Positions 1 through 13,300 of a DNA stretch of 64,000 nt are shown one piece after another. Every line of letters begins with the position of its first letter. The stretch's first letter is position 1. The position numbers were made by a program, and so were the translations under genes. Under the pieces are notes generated by a model. That model had not been told where the DNA came from. It saw only the letters and a list, made by a program, of their open reading frames with translations, and made no database searches. Source of the DNA: Dugong dugon (lineage: Eukaryota > Chordata > Mammalia > Sirenia > Dugongidae); assembly GCA_030035585.1 (NCBI GenBank), contig CM057482.1, positions 60,330,828 through 60,394,827 of the forward strand, read 5' to 3'.

Positions 1-2543
1 GGGTTTTTACAATAGAGGTCTCATACAATATTTGTCCTTTTGTGATTGACTTATTTCACTCAGCATAATGTCTTCCAGTTTCATCCATGTTATGAGATGG
101 TTCACAGATTCATTGTTGTTCTTTCTCATTGCATAATACTCCATTGTGTGTATGTACCATAGTTTGTTTATCCATTCATCTGTTGATGGGCACCTACATT
201 GTTTCCATCGTTTTGCTATTGTGAACAATGCTGCCATGAACATAGGTGTGCATATGTCTATTCGAGTGACGACTCTTATTTCTCTAGGATATATTCCTAG
301 GAGTGGGATTGCTGGATCGAATGGTATGTCTATTTCTAGCTTTCTGAGGAAGCACCATATCATTTTCCAAAATGGTTGTATCATTTTGCATTCCCACCAG
401 CAGTGCATAAGAGTTCCCATCTCCCCGCAGCCCCTCCAACATTTGTTATTTCCAGTGTTTTTGATTCGTGCCAGTAATGCCGGGGTGAGATGGTATCTCA
501 TTGTGGTGTTCTTCTTTTTGAGTAATGCTTTACTTATTCGGGGCCTCTTCCCTTTCCATATGAAGTTGGTGATTTGTTTCTCCATCTTATTAAAAAATGC
601 TGTTGGAATTTGGATCAGGATTGCATTGTATCGATAGATTGCTTTGGGTAGAATTGACATTTTCACAATGCTGAGTCTACCTATCCATGAGCAAGGTATG
701 TTTTTCTACTTATGCAGGTCTCTTTTGGTTTCTTGCAGTAGCGTCTTGTAGTTTTCGTCATATAAATCTTTTACTTCCCTGGTTAGATTTATTCCTAAGT
801 ATTTTATCTTCTTGCGGGCTACTGTAAATGGTATTGATTTGGTGATTTCCTCTTCGAGGCTCTCTTTGTTGGTGTAAAGGAATCCAGCTGATTTTTGTGT
901 TTATCTTGTATCCTGAAACTTTGCTGAAATCTTCTATTAGTTCCTCCAGTATTTTTCTTGTGGATTCTTTGGAGTTTTCTGTGTATAAGATCATATCATC
1001 TGCAAATAGAGATACTTTGACTTCTTCCCTACCAATTTGGATGCCCTTTATTTCTTTTTCTAGCCTAACTGCTCTGGCTAGGACCTCCAGCACAATATTG
1101 AATAAGAGTGGTGATAAAGGGCATCCTTGTCTGGTTCCCATTCTCAAGGGGAATGCTTTCAAAGTCTCTCCATTTAGGATGTTATTGGCTGTTGGCTTCA
1201 TATAAATGTCCTTTATTGAGGAATTTCCCTTCTATTCCTATTTTGTTGAGCGTTTTGATCATGAATGGGTATTGGACTTTGTCAAATGCCTTTTCTGCAT
1301 TGACTGATAAGATCCTGTGGTTCTTGTCTTTTGTTTGATTTATGCGATGGATTACACTGATTTTTTTCCTAATGTTGAACCATCCCTGCATACCCGGTAT
1401 AAATCCCACTTGGTCATGGTGAATTGTTTTTTGATACGTTGCTGAATTCTACTGGCTAGAATTTTGTTGTGGATTTTTGCATCAATGTTCATGAGGGATA
1501 CTGGTCCGTAATTTTCTTTTTTTATGGTGTCTTTACCTGGTTTTGGTATCAGGGTTATGCTGGCTTCATATGATGAGTTTAGGAGTATTCCATTGTTTTC
1601 TATGCAGTGGTGTTAACTCTTCTCTCAAAGTTTCATAGAATTCTCCAGTGACACCATCGGGGTCGGACTTTTTAGTTCTCCATCTCACCTCAGGCCCCTG
1701 ATGTGGGTAGGTGAAGAGGCTGCTTAATGGGTAGAGCAGTGTCAAATACCACAAACCTGCCACTTCACAGCTAAAACCGTTCAAGTTACACTTCAGCTAT
1801 ATACCTTGTGGTACTGCAGTAATGAGGGCCTACGTTGTTGAGATGGGCCCACACAAGTCTCTGCAGGGGGAAAGGCACTCAAGGTCCAGGGATCCCTTAT
1901 GCCTGTGCCTAGGCAAAGGACCTGTGCCTACCCTGGGTTTCTGGCTTAGAGGAGCCGGCAGTTTATTTTTTCCTGTTTGTTAAATTTGTTCACTCTCCAA
2001 GGCAGGGAGAATGGCTCAGGGCATGTGACAGATTCTACTTCCGGCCCAGAGGACTTGGCGATTGCTGACACTGGTCCGGGACCCAGTGCAGAGCAGGGAG
2101 TGGGGAGTTAAATGGGAGAGAAGTTCTTCCCTAAGGGGGCTGTTTTTTGATCCGTACGGTAGGCCGTATGCAAGAACTTAGCTTTCAACGATCTTGGGTT
2201 GCTTCTCAGTGGTTCTGGGTGGTCGAGTAGATTCTCTGCAGCTGGATCTCTTCCGGTGCGCAATATGCCTCCTGAGCACCGCTGCTCGCCTGCCTCACCG
2301 CTCATGCATGAGCTGATCAGGCCTGAAGGGCTCAGGCTCTTGCCAGGTCAGGCCTGGCAACCCCTCGCTGCTTCCAAACCATCTCTCCCTCCCCCTGCCA
2401 CTCAGTCCGGTTCCTTAATTTTGCCTTGGATGTTCAGGGCTCTTAGATTGTCATATATAATTGATTCACTTGTTTTTTTGGATCTTTGCTGTAAGAGGGT
2501 CCACTGGAAGCATCTGACTACTCTGCCATCTTGGCTCCGCCTC
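1..2543 (-). mobile_element. L1 LINE, internally deleted, runs off left edge
   Basis: The left part is ORF2: a C-terminal segment at 7-666 (for example [16 protein letters not shown]) and the reverse transcriptase with FADDM at about 758-1201, extending to about 1672. The right part (about 1690-2543) looks like an L1 5' UTR: read on the minus strand it starts GGCGGAGCCAAGATGGCAGA. ORF1 and the endonuclease are missing between the two. A second in-frame loss lies near 500-530, where KALLKKKN joins MRYHLTP. Stops and frame changes make it inactive. Confidence 0.85.
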
Positions 2544-2555
2544 TTTGTTTTCTTT

Positions 2556-3095
2556 TTTTTAACCATCCTAGTGGGAGTGAAGTGGTATCTCACTGTGGCT
2601 TCAAATTGCACTTTCCTAATGGCTAATGAGGAGCCCTGGTGGCACAGCGGTTAAGAGCTCGGCTGCTAACCAAAAGGTCAGCAGTTTGAATCCACTAGCC
2701 ACTCCTCAGAAACCCTATGGGGCAGTTCTACTCTGTCCTACAGGGTCGCTATGAGTTAGAATTGACTTGATGGCACACGACAACAATGACTAATGATTTT
2801 GAGCATATTTTCATGTGCTTATTGGTCATTTGTATATTTTCTTTGGTGAAATGAGTATTCAAGTCTTGGCCCATTTTTTGATTGGGTTGTTTGTCTTTTT
2901 GTCAAGTTGTAGGAGTTCTTTATATATTCTGGATATTAAATCTTTATTTGATATATGATTCCTGAAAATTTTCTCCCAATCTGTAGGTTGTCTCCTCACT
3001 TTGTTGTTAAAGTCCTTTGTTGAAGAAAAGTTTTTAATTTTGATGAAGTCCAATTTATCTATTTTTTTTTTGGTGTCATATCTGAGAATCCGTTG
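2556..3095 (-). mobile_element. Older L1M fragment
   Basis: Antisense L1 3' sequence, with recognisable text such as AGGAGTTCTTTATATATTCT and the run around 3043-3062. It is split by the AfroSINE at 2630-2785. Confidence 0.75.
2630..2785 (+). mobile_element. AfroSINE, short form
   Basis: Starts GGAGCCCTGGTGGCACAG and ends in the GTCGCTATGAGTTAGAATTG tail. The middle segment (the GATGTGGCAGTCTGC part) is absent. Flanks 2619-2629 and 2786-2796 agree at 10 of 11 bases, a target-site duplication. Confidence 0.9.
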
Positions 3096-3389
3096 TTAAA
3101 AAATGGGTCCCAAAACACCCTCTGTTAGTAAAACAAAGCAATCTTCAGGCAAAATGGGGCAGAGGTTTTTATCTGACCTTAGTTTAACATAGAAAAGTGG
3201 ATAATCATTCTGAGTGGTGTACATAAAATTTACTGAATTGGAGTTGGCTAAACTAAGTATAAGTGAGTAATTTGGTCTTTTTAAAGTGTAGAATGAGAAA
3301 TCACCCATTTTACCATCTCCTGTGAAGTAATCTTCAGATATTGATACTGTTTTTTCCCCCCCACTCCCCCCCACCTTGGGGGAAAACTC

Positions 3390-3995
3390 TTCATTTTTTT
3401 ACTGCGATGAAATATATTTAAGAAAAACATTTACCATTTTACATGTACAATTCAGTGACATTAATTGCATTCACCATGATGTATAATGAATACCACTATC
3501 AGTTTCAAAATTTTTTCATCACCCTTAAGAGAAACTCAGTGCCCCTTAAGCAATACCTTCCCATTCCCTCCCTCTCCACCCGCCCCTGGTAACCACTAGT
3601 ACTCTGGTCTCCATGCATTTGCCTATTCTAGATATTTCATATAAATGGGATCATACACTATTTGTCCTTTTGTGTCTGGCTTATTGCACTCAGCAAAATG
3701 TTTTCAAGGTTCATGCATGTTGTGGCATGTATCAGGACTTCATTTCTCTTTATGGCTGAGTCATATTCCACTGTATAGATGTACTACATTCTGTTTATTC
3801 ATCTGCTGATGGACACTTCAGTTGTTTTCACCTTTTGGCTACTGTGAATAGTGCTGTGCAATGAACACTGGTGTACAAGTAACGAACACTGCTGAATCAT
3901 ATGGTAATTCTATGCTTAATTATTTATTTCTGAGGAACCACCAAACTGTTTTCCACAGTGGCGGCACCATTTTTAACTCATCATCCTCGAAGAAT
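3390..3995 (-). mobile_element. L1M 3' end fragment
   Basis: Antisense old L1, recognisable from its CCCCTGGTAACCACTAGTA and ATTCCACTGTATAGATGTA stretches. It is strongly diverged. Confidence 0.7.
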
Positions 3996-4193
3996 AGTCT
4001 GAATATTATTTTCCGAAAAACGCTCATGTGAGATTGATGAAATGGGACATAATGATGGAGCCAAGGTTCAGTTAAAGATAAGCCTCAACAGGAAGGCCAG
4101 TTTACTTACATGAGCACCACTGCCTTTCCAGGACTCTAAGAATGTACAAATATTCTTTCTTGTGAATAACATGGATCCAAAAGAAAGAAAATA

Positions 4194-4388
4194 GGTTGCT
4201 GTCAAGTTGATTTCAAGTCATGGCAACTCCACGAGTGTCACCATAGAACTGTGCTCCATAGGGTTTTCAATAGCTGTGACCTTTCTGAAACAGAGTGCCT
4301 TTCTTCCGAGGCACCTCTGGGTAGACTCAATTGACAACCTTTCAATTAGTAGCGGAGCACTTAACTGCTTGTGCCACCCAAGGACTCC
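4194..4388 (-). mobile_element. AfroSINE
   Basis: Antisense copy: the tail (GTTGCTGTCAAGTTGATT) comes first and the head (complement of GGAGTCCTTGGGTGG) last. It keeps the middle segment. Confidence 0.88.
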
Positions 4389-4429
4389 ATTACATGGATA
4401 GCTATCAATAAAGCCATACATTTAAACAG

Positions 4430-5025
4430 ACTGCATGGCTTAAAACTGAATTACAAGAGTGCAGACAGCACTACACCACAGATTATGGGATTCTGCTCAG
4501 AAAAACCAATTAACTGAAGAGGAATTGTCATAAACAGATTAAAATTTTCCTTCATTGTTTTATTAAATATTATCTTAAAAGTATAAAAAAAAGTAGCTAA
4601 TTCCGAGAAATAAATATAGTAGAAGCATATTCCATAGTACTTTCCTATCTTTTATTCTTATTAATAATTTATAATGAGAATAGTTGAAGCCATTTGATAT
4701 CACCTAAATTCATTTTATAGGAAGCAGTGTGACTTTTAACATACCAGCCCGTCATAAGAATATTATCATTCAAAAATATAATTTCCTAAGAAAAGCTATG
4801 AACTGACATAAAACCCTGAAAAAGATATTTTTAATTGGCTGGTGACCTGACGTCTCCTATAAAAATTCAACAAAACTTGCCGATGGTGACAACACAGCTG
4901 TCATTCTGAACTGCTCTTAGTGTCACCTGAAACTAATCAAAGCACACGATTTCTACGTGAGAGAAAATGCATAAAACCAGCACCAGGAGCCTTCTCTATG
5001 CACTACATGGAGTTCTCCATCTCAC
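4430..5025. other. Intron 12 sequence, nothing recognised
   Basis: AT-rich sequence with no exon, RNA gene or named repeat that I can support. Confidence 0.5.
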
Positions 5026-5141
5026 CTCTGGATGATGAATTCCTTAGCGCAGTCAAAAAGGTGCCCGTGCACTATCCACTCGTCCACAGTCTGCAGGTAG
5101 GGCCGCACAGTTTCTACCCAGAGGGAGAACAGAAGGGAGAC
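5026..5141 (-). CDS. TUBGCP5: TUBGCP5 exon 12 (last in window)
   Basis: A 116-nt exon reading VSLLFSLWVETVRPYLQTVD, then EWIVHGHL and KEFIIQR with a split final codon. The acceptor is CTGCAG (AG at 5142-5143) and the donor GTGAGA. The next exon, expected to begin near NKNVPVN, was not found in 1-5025, so it should lie beyond the left edge. Confidence 0.95.
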
Positions 5142-8100
5142 CTGCAGACAAGAGTGTGGACACTTAACTTGGGAACTTCCCTATCACTAGATAAAATGAT
5201 GCTTAAACATTTCTGAAACGCCTTTTAAAAGTGACCTAATTTCTGTTTTTTTGAAACAAAATAAGAAACTAATGGCCCAACAACAAATGTACACTAAAAA
5301 ATTCTATTTAAAAACTCACCTGAATCTGGGATGACCATATTGCTTATAGTCCATACCAGAACCTTCTTAAGAGTGAAAATTACACAGGGACAACAGGCAT
5401 AAACTGGAATAGCCCAGGGAAATGGGGATATTGTTCCTGTCTGAATAGTACCATCAGCAAACTGTCTATTAGGAATGGAAAATGATTTCATTCTGCTCTA
5501 GTTTCCAGCAGGAATGAAAATTGTAACAACTTCCTTTATTTTAAACTGCAGTACCAAACTGGTTTAACAAAAAGTTATGCCAACAAACTTGCAAAAACAC
5601 CTAAAAAATGTTCTCAAACCTGTAATTTTTCAGGTTACAGTCTCTAGTTAAATTTGTATTTTTAAGAAAGGGTTATTATAAATTTTAATGTAAGTCATGT
5701 ATGTATTTTTCATGTCTTGCTTTTCATGTTTTGCTTTGCCCTTGCCTCATCCTTCTGGTGCTCTTGGCAATTAGAGCTGAAAAACCAATTTCATACAGCC
5801 TTCTGTTTGACAGGCTGCTCACAAAGAGTTACTGTGTAGATTAACTCCAACACAGAAGCTAATTTTAAAGCTCTGAATAATGGTCTGATACAATGATTTA
5901 AGTATCATTTGTACTAAGAAGTATGACAGGCTACCCATCACTCCTTTGACTATGCAGAATGGAGTAACACATTTTAGACTAGACAGAGGTCCCACATACA
6001 GTTTGCTCAGAGGCTTCTCCAACATTGTCATATTCAAGAATGGCCTTGTACAGTGTGTTGAGTAGGTGAGATGCTCGAACAACATTTCGCGTGTCAGGTG
6101 GGACTTCAGCAACTCCAGTGCTAAATACTCTGTGCAAAACCTTGAGCTGAGCCAGTCGAGGTGATAACTTGTCCACCACTATAGAAAGAGTTACTGTAGT
6201 ATCTGCAAATATTAATCAATCAAACTCAATAGCAAGGAAAAACATCTGCATTCAAAATTTGATATAAATGCTAAACCACTTATGTAAATATGTATAACAA
6301 ACTAGAGGGTGGTAGGTTTTAATCTCATATCACAAGGATCTAATTTCCCTAATGAAGAAAGAAATCCTGAAAGTCAAGGAGAAACAGACAAATAACTTAG
6401 CAGAAAAATAAGGTACAAAGAAACTGATAGTTCACAATAAAGGAAATACAAATGATTCTTAAACATATAAAAACACAAACATAATAAAATAATGCAAATT
6501 AAAACTACATTAGGTAAAACAAACAAACTACACTGGGCTACCATTCTAGTTTGGGAAGGTGGAGGAGGGTATGACTACAACAAGGTAGCAGTAACAAGGC
6601 CTTCATGGTGATGGCACATTTCTGTATCTGGAATACAGAGGTGGTCATACGAATCTATATGTGTGATTAAATCTCACAGAACTACAGACAAAGACAACTG
6701 CTCTCCCTCCAAAAAAAAAAAAAAACCCAAAATGAATGCCCATATAAACTGGTGAAATCTAAGTGAGGTCTACCGTCTAGCTGATGTTTTCAGCCAATGT
6801 CAATTTCCTAGTTCTGACAAAACTTAACCTGTTGCTGTCGAGTCGATTCTGAATCATAGTGACCCTATAGGACAGAGTACAACTGCCCTATAGGGTTTCC
6901 AAGGCTTTGTGGAAGCAGACTGCCACATCTTTATCCCACGGAGCGGCTGGTGGGTTTGAACCACTGACCCTTCTGTGAGCTTAACCACTGAACCACCAGA
7001 GTTCCTTCTAGTTTCGACATGCATTACAATTACATGGCACCGTTGGTGAGCTGAATGATGGAACATGGGCTTGCTCTGTATGATTTTTGCAGTACTTGAA
7101 AATAAAAGTTAAAAAGAAAAAGTACACTGGGAGAAGACCAAAAAGTTTGATAACATACTGTTGGCGAGAGCGTGAGAAAACAGGTATTCATATACAATGT
7201 GGGCAATAGTGTAAATATAAAGACGGATCCTCATGGACAGCAATGTGGTGATAGCTATTGAAATCATAAATGCACATATCCTTTGACCCAGCAATTTCAT
7301 TTTTTAGAATTTATCCCATAGGTAACCTGCTTCATATGTGTACAACTACTTAGATATAAGTGTTATGACCGCAGCACTGTTGACCACAGCAATCCGCAAG
7401 TGCATTTCAAGAAGGGAACACATTTGTAGGATGAAATACTAAACTTGTAAAAAAGAATGAGGAGGTTAATTATATATTTGTATGGTATAATCCAGAAAGC
7501 AATTTGAAGACAGTAGTATAACAGACTACGAGGTATGTGTGTATGTATATGCATTTGGTGGAAGGATGCACAAGAAACTGGTTACCTTTAGGGAGGGGAA
7601 CTGAGTGGCTGAGGAATTGGAGCAGGAAAAATAATCTTCACTATAAATTCTTTTGTGCTTTTTGGATTTTTAGAGATATAAATAGTTTAAAAAATAAATT
7701 TAAAATAGTAATAAATAGTGCATGTATTCATGAGAATTACTTATTTGACGTGTAACTTTTAAATCTTGCATCAATTAATAACCTAAATGGCATGAGAGTT
7801 GTATGTCTTATAAGTAAAAGTGAAGAACATTTAAATACCATTATTGATGATATACTTCTCAATTTCCGTAAGTTCCTCTTTGAAACTAATGAAGTATTTG
7901 TACAGGGCCCACATGAAAGCCTGGTAGGTCCTAAAGGGAGCTTCGGTGGACTTCTTAGGAATGGAACTATTTCCAGGTAATACACCATCAGAACTGTGCC
8001 CCATGACTTCATCGATGAACTCCTGGAGTCGAAACACAACCTGGCCATATGCTGCTATTTGTTCTAGCACTGATCGTAAACAGTTCTATAACAGAAGCAA

Positions 8101-10271
8101 ATCACAATTATTTAAAGTCAATCCTCTGTAAGTAGTCAAATTTACTTTCCTTTCACTTTGAAATATTTCCCCATGACTGTTTTAAGCCACGTGCTTAGCA
8201 AAAAATGAAGTAGTGAAAAGATTAAAATTTAATTTTACATTCAAAGGAAATAGAGAAGACATTACTTTCTACAGAAGGTAGAACTGGAGTTTATACTTTC
8301 TTCTAAACACACATAAGATAAATGTACCATAATCAAAGAAAATTAGAGTGTACAATTTTCTGATGATTTCAGTATCTTAAACTTATTAGCCTTTCCCAAT
8401 AGAGAATGACAGAAATAAAAAGCAGAAAAAATGCAAATCAAAACTGAGTATAAACTTCAAAACAAAATTAAAGAATTCTCTAAACACAATATAGGTCTAC
8501 AACCTAATTCTACTTTTTAGATTTTCATTATATTTAATAGTTAATATTAATATCATAAAATGATCTGAAGTTATATTACCATGGTTTACGCATATGAAGG
8601 GGAAACAGGCCTTCAGAGGCTGAACATGAGTGCCTTCACTGTGGTCCGCTAGTTCACTACAGTTTGCTAAGTCACCCTCACGTACGTCCCTGGCTTGCAG
8701 TGCCGCTGTCCACCAGCACTCTAAAGCCTCTGCCCTCCCACTGCAGGGCGCAGAGACCTGCTTTGGTCCTGTGGCCGCCCAGGACTCGCCTCGTCTGGAA
8801 CTCTCCCTAACAAACTCCTTTGCTGCCACCCTGGAGTTGTTCACCTCTTTCTTCAGTCTCTTGGCACCCTCTATTTTTACAGGCAAATTTCATGTTACTG
8901 GTCCATACTTACAGGGTCTATGCCTACAGGGTTGCTAATGAGTCTGAACTGATTCAAGGGCAATGGGTTGTTGGGTTGTTTGGTCCATGCCTGGACAACT
9001 GGCGAGCCATCCAGGAGGCCGAGGAAATGGAGAGTGGGAGTGAGGCCTCTGTGGGGGAAATCCCAGGTTGGCCAGTGACCTCCATGTGGGGAGGTCTGGT
9101 CCATATGCTTTTCTGCATGTGGACTGCTGAGTGAGTAAGGGGATGCCCCCAAAACTCCAAGTGGCACAGCCCGATTATGGGCAGTTGCACACCTTCATAA
9201 GTGTGGAAAAGAAGCTAGGAAAGCAGTAGCAGTCGTGAAATGGCCACTGCTCTGGGCTGTTTGGATGGCCACGGAAGCCCAGCTAGCTGCTAAAGTGTGT
9301 GTAAGAGCTTCGCAGGAAGAGTTACAGCTAAAAAAGATGTGTCGCAGTCGTGCATGGCCACAACTGATGTATTGAGAGCCACGTCGACCAACAGGATGAG
9401 CAACCAGAAACACTCATCTGCAGGTTTGTAAAGATAGGAGAACAATCCCCTAGCCATTGATCAAAGCCCTACAACAATGGGACTGGAGATAACTGGACGG
9501 GCTAAACAGGTCCCTGGAGCTGAGAATGCTCTGTAACACCAAGTGCAAAGCAAAAGTTAAAACAGGAGGAAAAAGCCCTTCAAAATAGCTTGTGTTGAGT
9601 AGCCTTCAAGAGATCTCAGAGGCCCTGGAATTCTCTGATAACTGCTCTGTCAAGATAATTGAGCAGCAACATAGCCGCAGCTGCAACAGTAAGGGGAAAA
9701 CTAAAATAGGAGGGGCCACTTCCAGGTGACCAGGCAACTGGCTGAACCCATGCTTGCACCTGGTATGGTGGAGACGTGGCTCCACAAACGACTGAGGGCT
9801 CGGCCAACTTTGCCCAGATCTTCTGACCTTCAGAAATAATTAAGACTGAAAATTAAGCCTAGGTCCCTCTGTCACTAGGGAGGACCAAAGGACTTATTTT
9901 ACAATTAAAGTTCAATGAGGAAATGAAAAAACATTGTGTAGGTCTTGGGTTTTAACACCTGGCACCAAAATGAAAACAACTTTTGGGTCTAAGGTCACCA
10001 ACTTTCAGACCCTCGCCCAAGCCCGATTATGGACAAGTCCCCTTAGGGCCCCTACAAACCGTTATTACATGTGTTCACAATGCTGATGTTAATGTACACC
10101 TGTGTAAACTTCTGCCTTCAAGCCCTGACAGGAATTACTGCCATCAGGGTCATTTTTAGCGGGGCATACAGAAACTGTGACATACGTTATAGTTAATAAC
10201 CTGGCCGTTCAATCTGGCCACCAACAACACTCACACTGACATATAAAACAAGCCCTTACGGGCATATCTAT

Positions 10272-10306
<35 letters not shown>

Positions 10307-10311
10307 GTCAG

Positions 10312-10349
<38 letters not shown>

Positions 10350-13300
10350 CAGTTCCTGATAAGCTTTTGTTACTTGTGTGGATGGTCACCAGAAAGTCCC
10401 CTATGCAGACTGCTCTTGCCAACTGACTGCAGGGGCTAAAGCATCCTCTGCTCCAGAGCAAACAGATGTGCAACCGACCACCTCCTACACTTCAGATAGG
10501 ACAACCCATGGGGATTCATACACCATTCTAGACTGGGCCTACGTGTGTGGACCTCCTCTATCATCAGAACATGCCAGAAAGCACAGAAAAGCTGATCTGC
10601 CTACGAGACCCTGGCCAAGGCTAAAACCTACCCAAAAACAGACTCCTGAGCCAACAAGCCAGGGCATTCTCAGCAGGTAAATCATATCAGGGCCTCTTAT
10701 CGCATACAGAGGCTTCCACTGGATCTTAAATGAACCCTTTATGCTCTGTATGACCCCCAAACCATAGGGGCAATTGGGCACTTCAATGGACAGGCTCAAA
10801 TGTCTGATGGGAGGGGACAAGACAAGGCTAGCCTGAACTACACATCTCAGGTAAGCAGTCTGGGGTCTCAGTGCAGCAGCTCCCTGCAAGGGCATTTCTC
10901 ATTTGCAGCATATGTTTGCTCAAACTGTCTATTCTATAAAATGTGTTTCTTTTGTATACAACTGTTCCCAACAAAAGATCTGGGTTCCCAGAGAGGTCAC
11001 TGCCTCAAGACTAGGACAGACAGCCTGGGTGGCTATAGCTCGGCAACCCTCACCTCAAGTCCCATGGCAGATAGGGGAGGGGAGGAGGGAATTGTTAATG
11101 TTGTCTCTTTTTCTTCTCAGATTATCTCACAAGGATGGAAAGGCCCCTCATCCATGGGCCCCAGTGATATAGGCTTTTGCTAGAGCTACTAATCAGGTCA
11201 ATCGTTGGCTCTGTCAACACCTGAACTGAGATGATGAGTCATCTCCCCACATTGTTCCAGGTGATCTGTCAACAAGGAGGACACCTCGTGGACCAACTGA
11301 ATGTGTAACCTGGTGCACTGAGGAGATCATGTGGTAAATGAATACGGTCAACTCCACCACTTGTGGAAAACATCTTTTGAAGTATGAAAGCTACTTGTGG
11401 GGAGTGCTCCAACTTTAAAAAGAAATTTCTGTCTGTATGTTAAAAATGTAAGTGGCACGTGACTGGATGGTTTGACTATGAAAACAGTACTTTTAAGCCT
11501 GAGTTTGACGTTACTCTTGACTCGGAAAACCTGCAGGATATGACCAGGTGCTCCAGTGTATATTGCTGACTAAATCACGCCTGAATTAGCCTGGTCTGGC
11601 AATGGTAATACCTTGTTCAACTGTGCTGAGAAAGGGAGCTTTTGTATTACTTGTACTGAAATGTGTATTGTTTATATAATGTGCCATGCTGGGAGAAACA
11701 TGCTGTTTTTACATAAATAAATCATGATATGTTATACATGTATAAGATTGAACAAATGCAGCCCTTTCATCTATTCGGTTGGCTTAGACTAAGCTACAAC
11801 TGAGGTGGCTGGTTGGGATCTATCCTCCAAGCAGGCCTGATCAATCTGCTGGGACAGTCCTACTAGTAACCCTCATTAAATGCTGCCTCAAATGATGTAC
11901 AGCTATAACATCCACCCGAGTTATGCATCAAACCACAGACATGCAGTTCGACTTCCAAAATGGGTAATGGGCATACCAGGACTTAGTACTGCTTGGCTCC
12001 TTTTTCTGGCACCCTGATGGGAGTCGGGGAATAGAATGTTGGGGGAATGGTCTGCCTCACTTCCCATCCAGGCTGCCTAAGTAAAGGTCTTGGGCCCAGA
12101 ACATTCTCTGATAAGGAGGCTGGGAATTGGGTCACCTTCTCTCTCCCAGTTCCTTCTCATTGTCAGAGAAGCCCTTCTGTTCTGGGGACACAGTAATTTT
12201 CTCTCTCTTGCACATGCGTGGGCACCATATGGCACTTGGCCAACCTCACTTCTGTATCTGTTACCAGTGGGGAGGCAACGGGGTCTCTTGTACTACAGCA
12301 CAAGAGGGAGACTGTGCCAGATTTTAAGAGCCAGCCTTGAGGGGTGGACTGAAGGGGAAATAGGTTTTGCAAGGCCAAACATGAGTGCCTTGCAGTTCAC
12401 TACAGTTTGCTAAGTCATCCTCATGTAAGCCACTGGCTTGTAGCCACAATCGCCCACCACCACTATAAAACCTTTGCCCTCCCACTGCGGGGTGCAGAGA
12501 TCTGCTTTGGTCCTATGGCTGCCCAGGACTTACCTCATCTGAAAGGGTCCCTAATAAAGTCCTTTGCTATCACCCTGAAGTAGGCCACCTCTTTCTTTGG
12601 TCTCTTGGCACCCTCCATTTTTAGAGGCAAATTTCATGTTACTGGTCCACGCCTGAACAACATATCTTATTTAATTCTCTAATTATAATAAATACAAATA
12701 ACTTACATGTGTCAAATGAGTTACTACAATATTGTTTCTCACAGTTATCTTCCCATCTATCAACTGAAATATAAACAGCTTTTTTACCCCTGAAAGTAAC
12801 CTGAAATGACATAAAAAAGATAAATGTACTTTTAAGTCTAGAAAAATAGTCACTACAGTAATGTCTAAGAAATTATAATGAAGGATTCAGAATTTGGGGG
12901 CAAAAAAGAAAACACAATTTCCAAAGGTCAGATAATAAGAAAATGGAAGATGTCAATCTTTGTATTTCCTTAAGACTCAAGATATTTCAGTATCATCTTG
13001 GAGAAGCATCCAAAAGAATGTTCTCAAAGCACTTCCACCTGCAAACTTGATCCAAACAGATCTTCCAATTTTAAAGAACATCAATATTACTAGAAATTTC
13101 AATAGCAACAGCACCACATGTTGCATTTTTCATTTTCATTTTTTTGTGAATACAATCTAAGTTCTTGGAGCGGTTCTATTAGTTCCTGGTTTCCAGGTAT
13201 GGGACAATACTCTATTAAAAGCAATAAGCAGCAATCTAGTGACTTGCTTTAAACTCAGATATTTAACAAGTGGTTAAAACTAATTAAATCATATACTAAA

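Larger units (their letters stand above)
8595..12660 (+). mobile_element. ERV1 provirus, two LTRs, short and degenerate interior
   Basis: Two related LTRs (8595-8998 and 12350-12660) point in the same direction. A primer site lies just inside the first and a purine tract just before the second. The ends are flanked by CATA (8591-8594 and 12661-12664), a candidate 4-bp duplication. The interior is about 3.35 kb, far shorter than a complete gammaretrovirus-like provirus. I could not recognise a gag, pol or env frame. It sits in TUBGCP5 intron 9, antisense to the gene. The LTRs differ at many sites, so the insertion is old. Confidence 0.8.

Noticed and set aside
146-637. A 163-codon plus-strand open frame
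   Set aside because: It is the antisense shadow of L1 ORF2 on the minus strand.
3096-3374. A 92-codon minus-strand frame considered as the next TUBGCP5 exon
   Set aside because: Its residues do not match GCP5 after exon 12 and there is no fitting acceptor and phase. It lies between L1 fragments.
10272-10350. Regular repeat considered as a CRISPR-like array
   Set aside because: It is a simple 4-bp microsatellite with no spacers, in a mammalian genome.
10378-10680. A 100-codon frame considered as ERV1 env or gag
   Set aside because: No retroviral motif was seen. It starts just after a microsatellite inside a degenerate interior.
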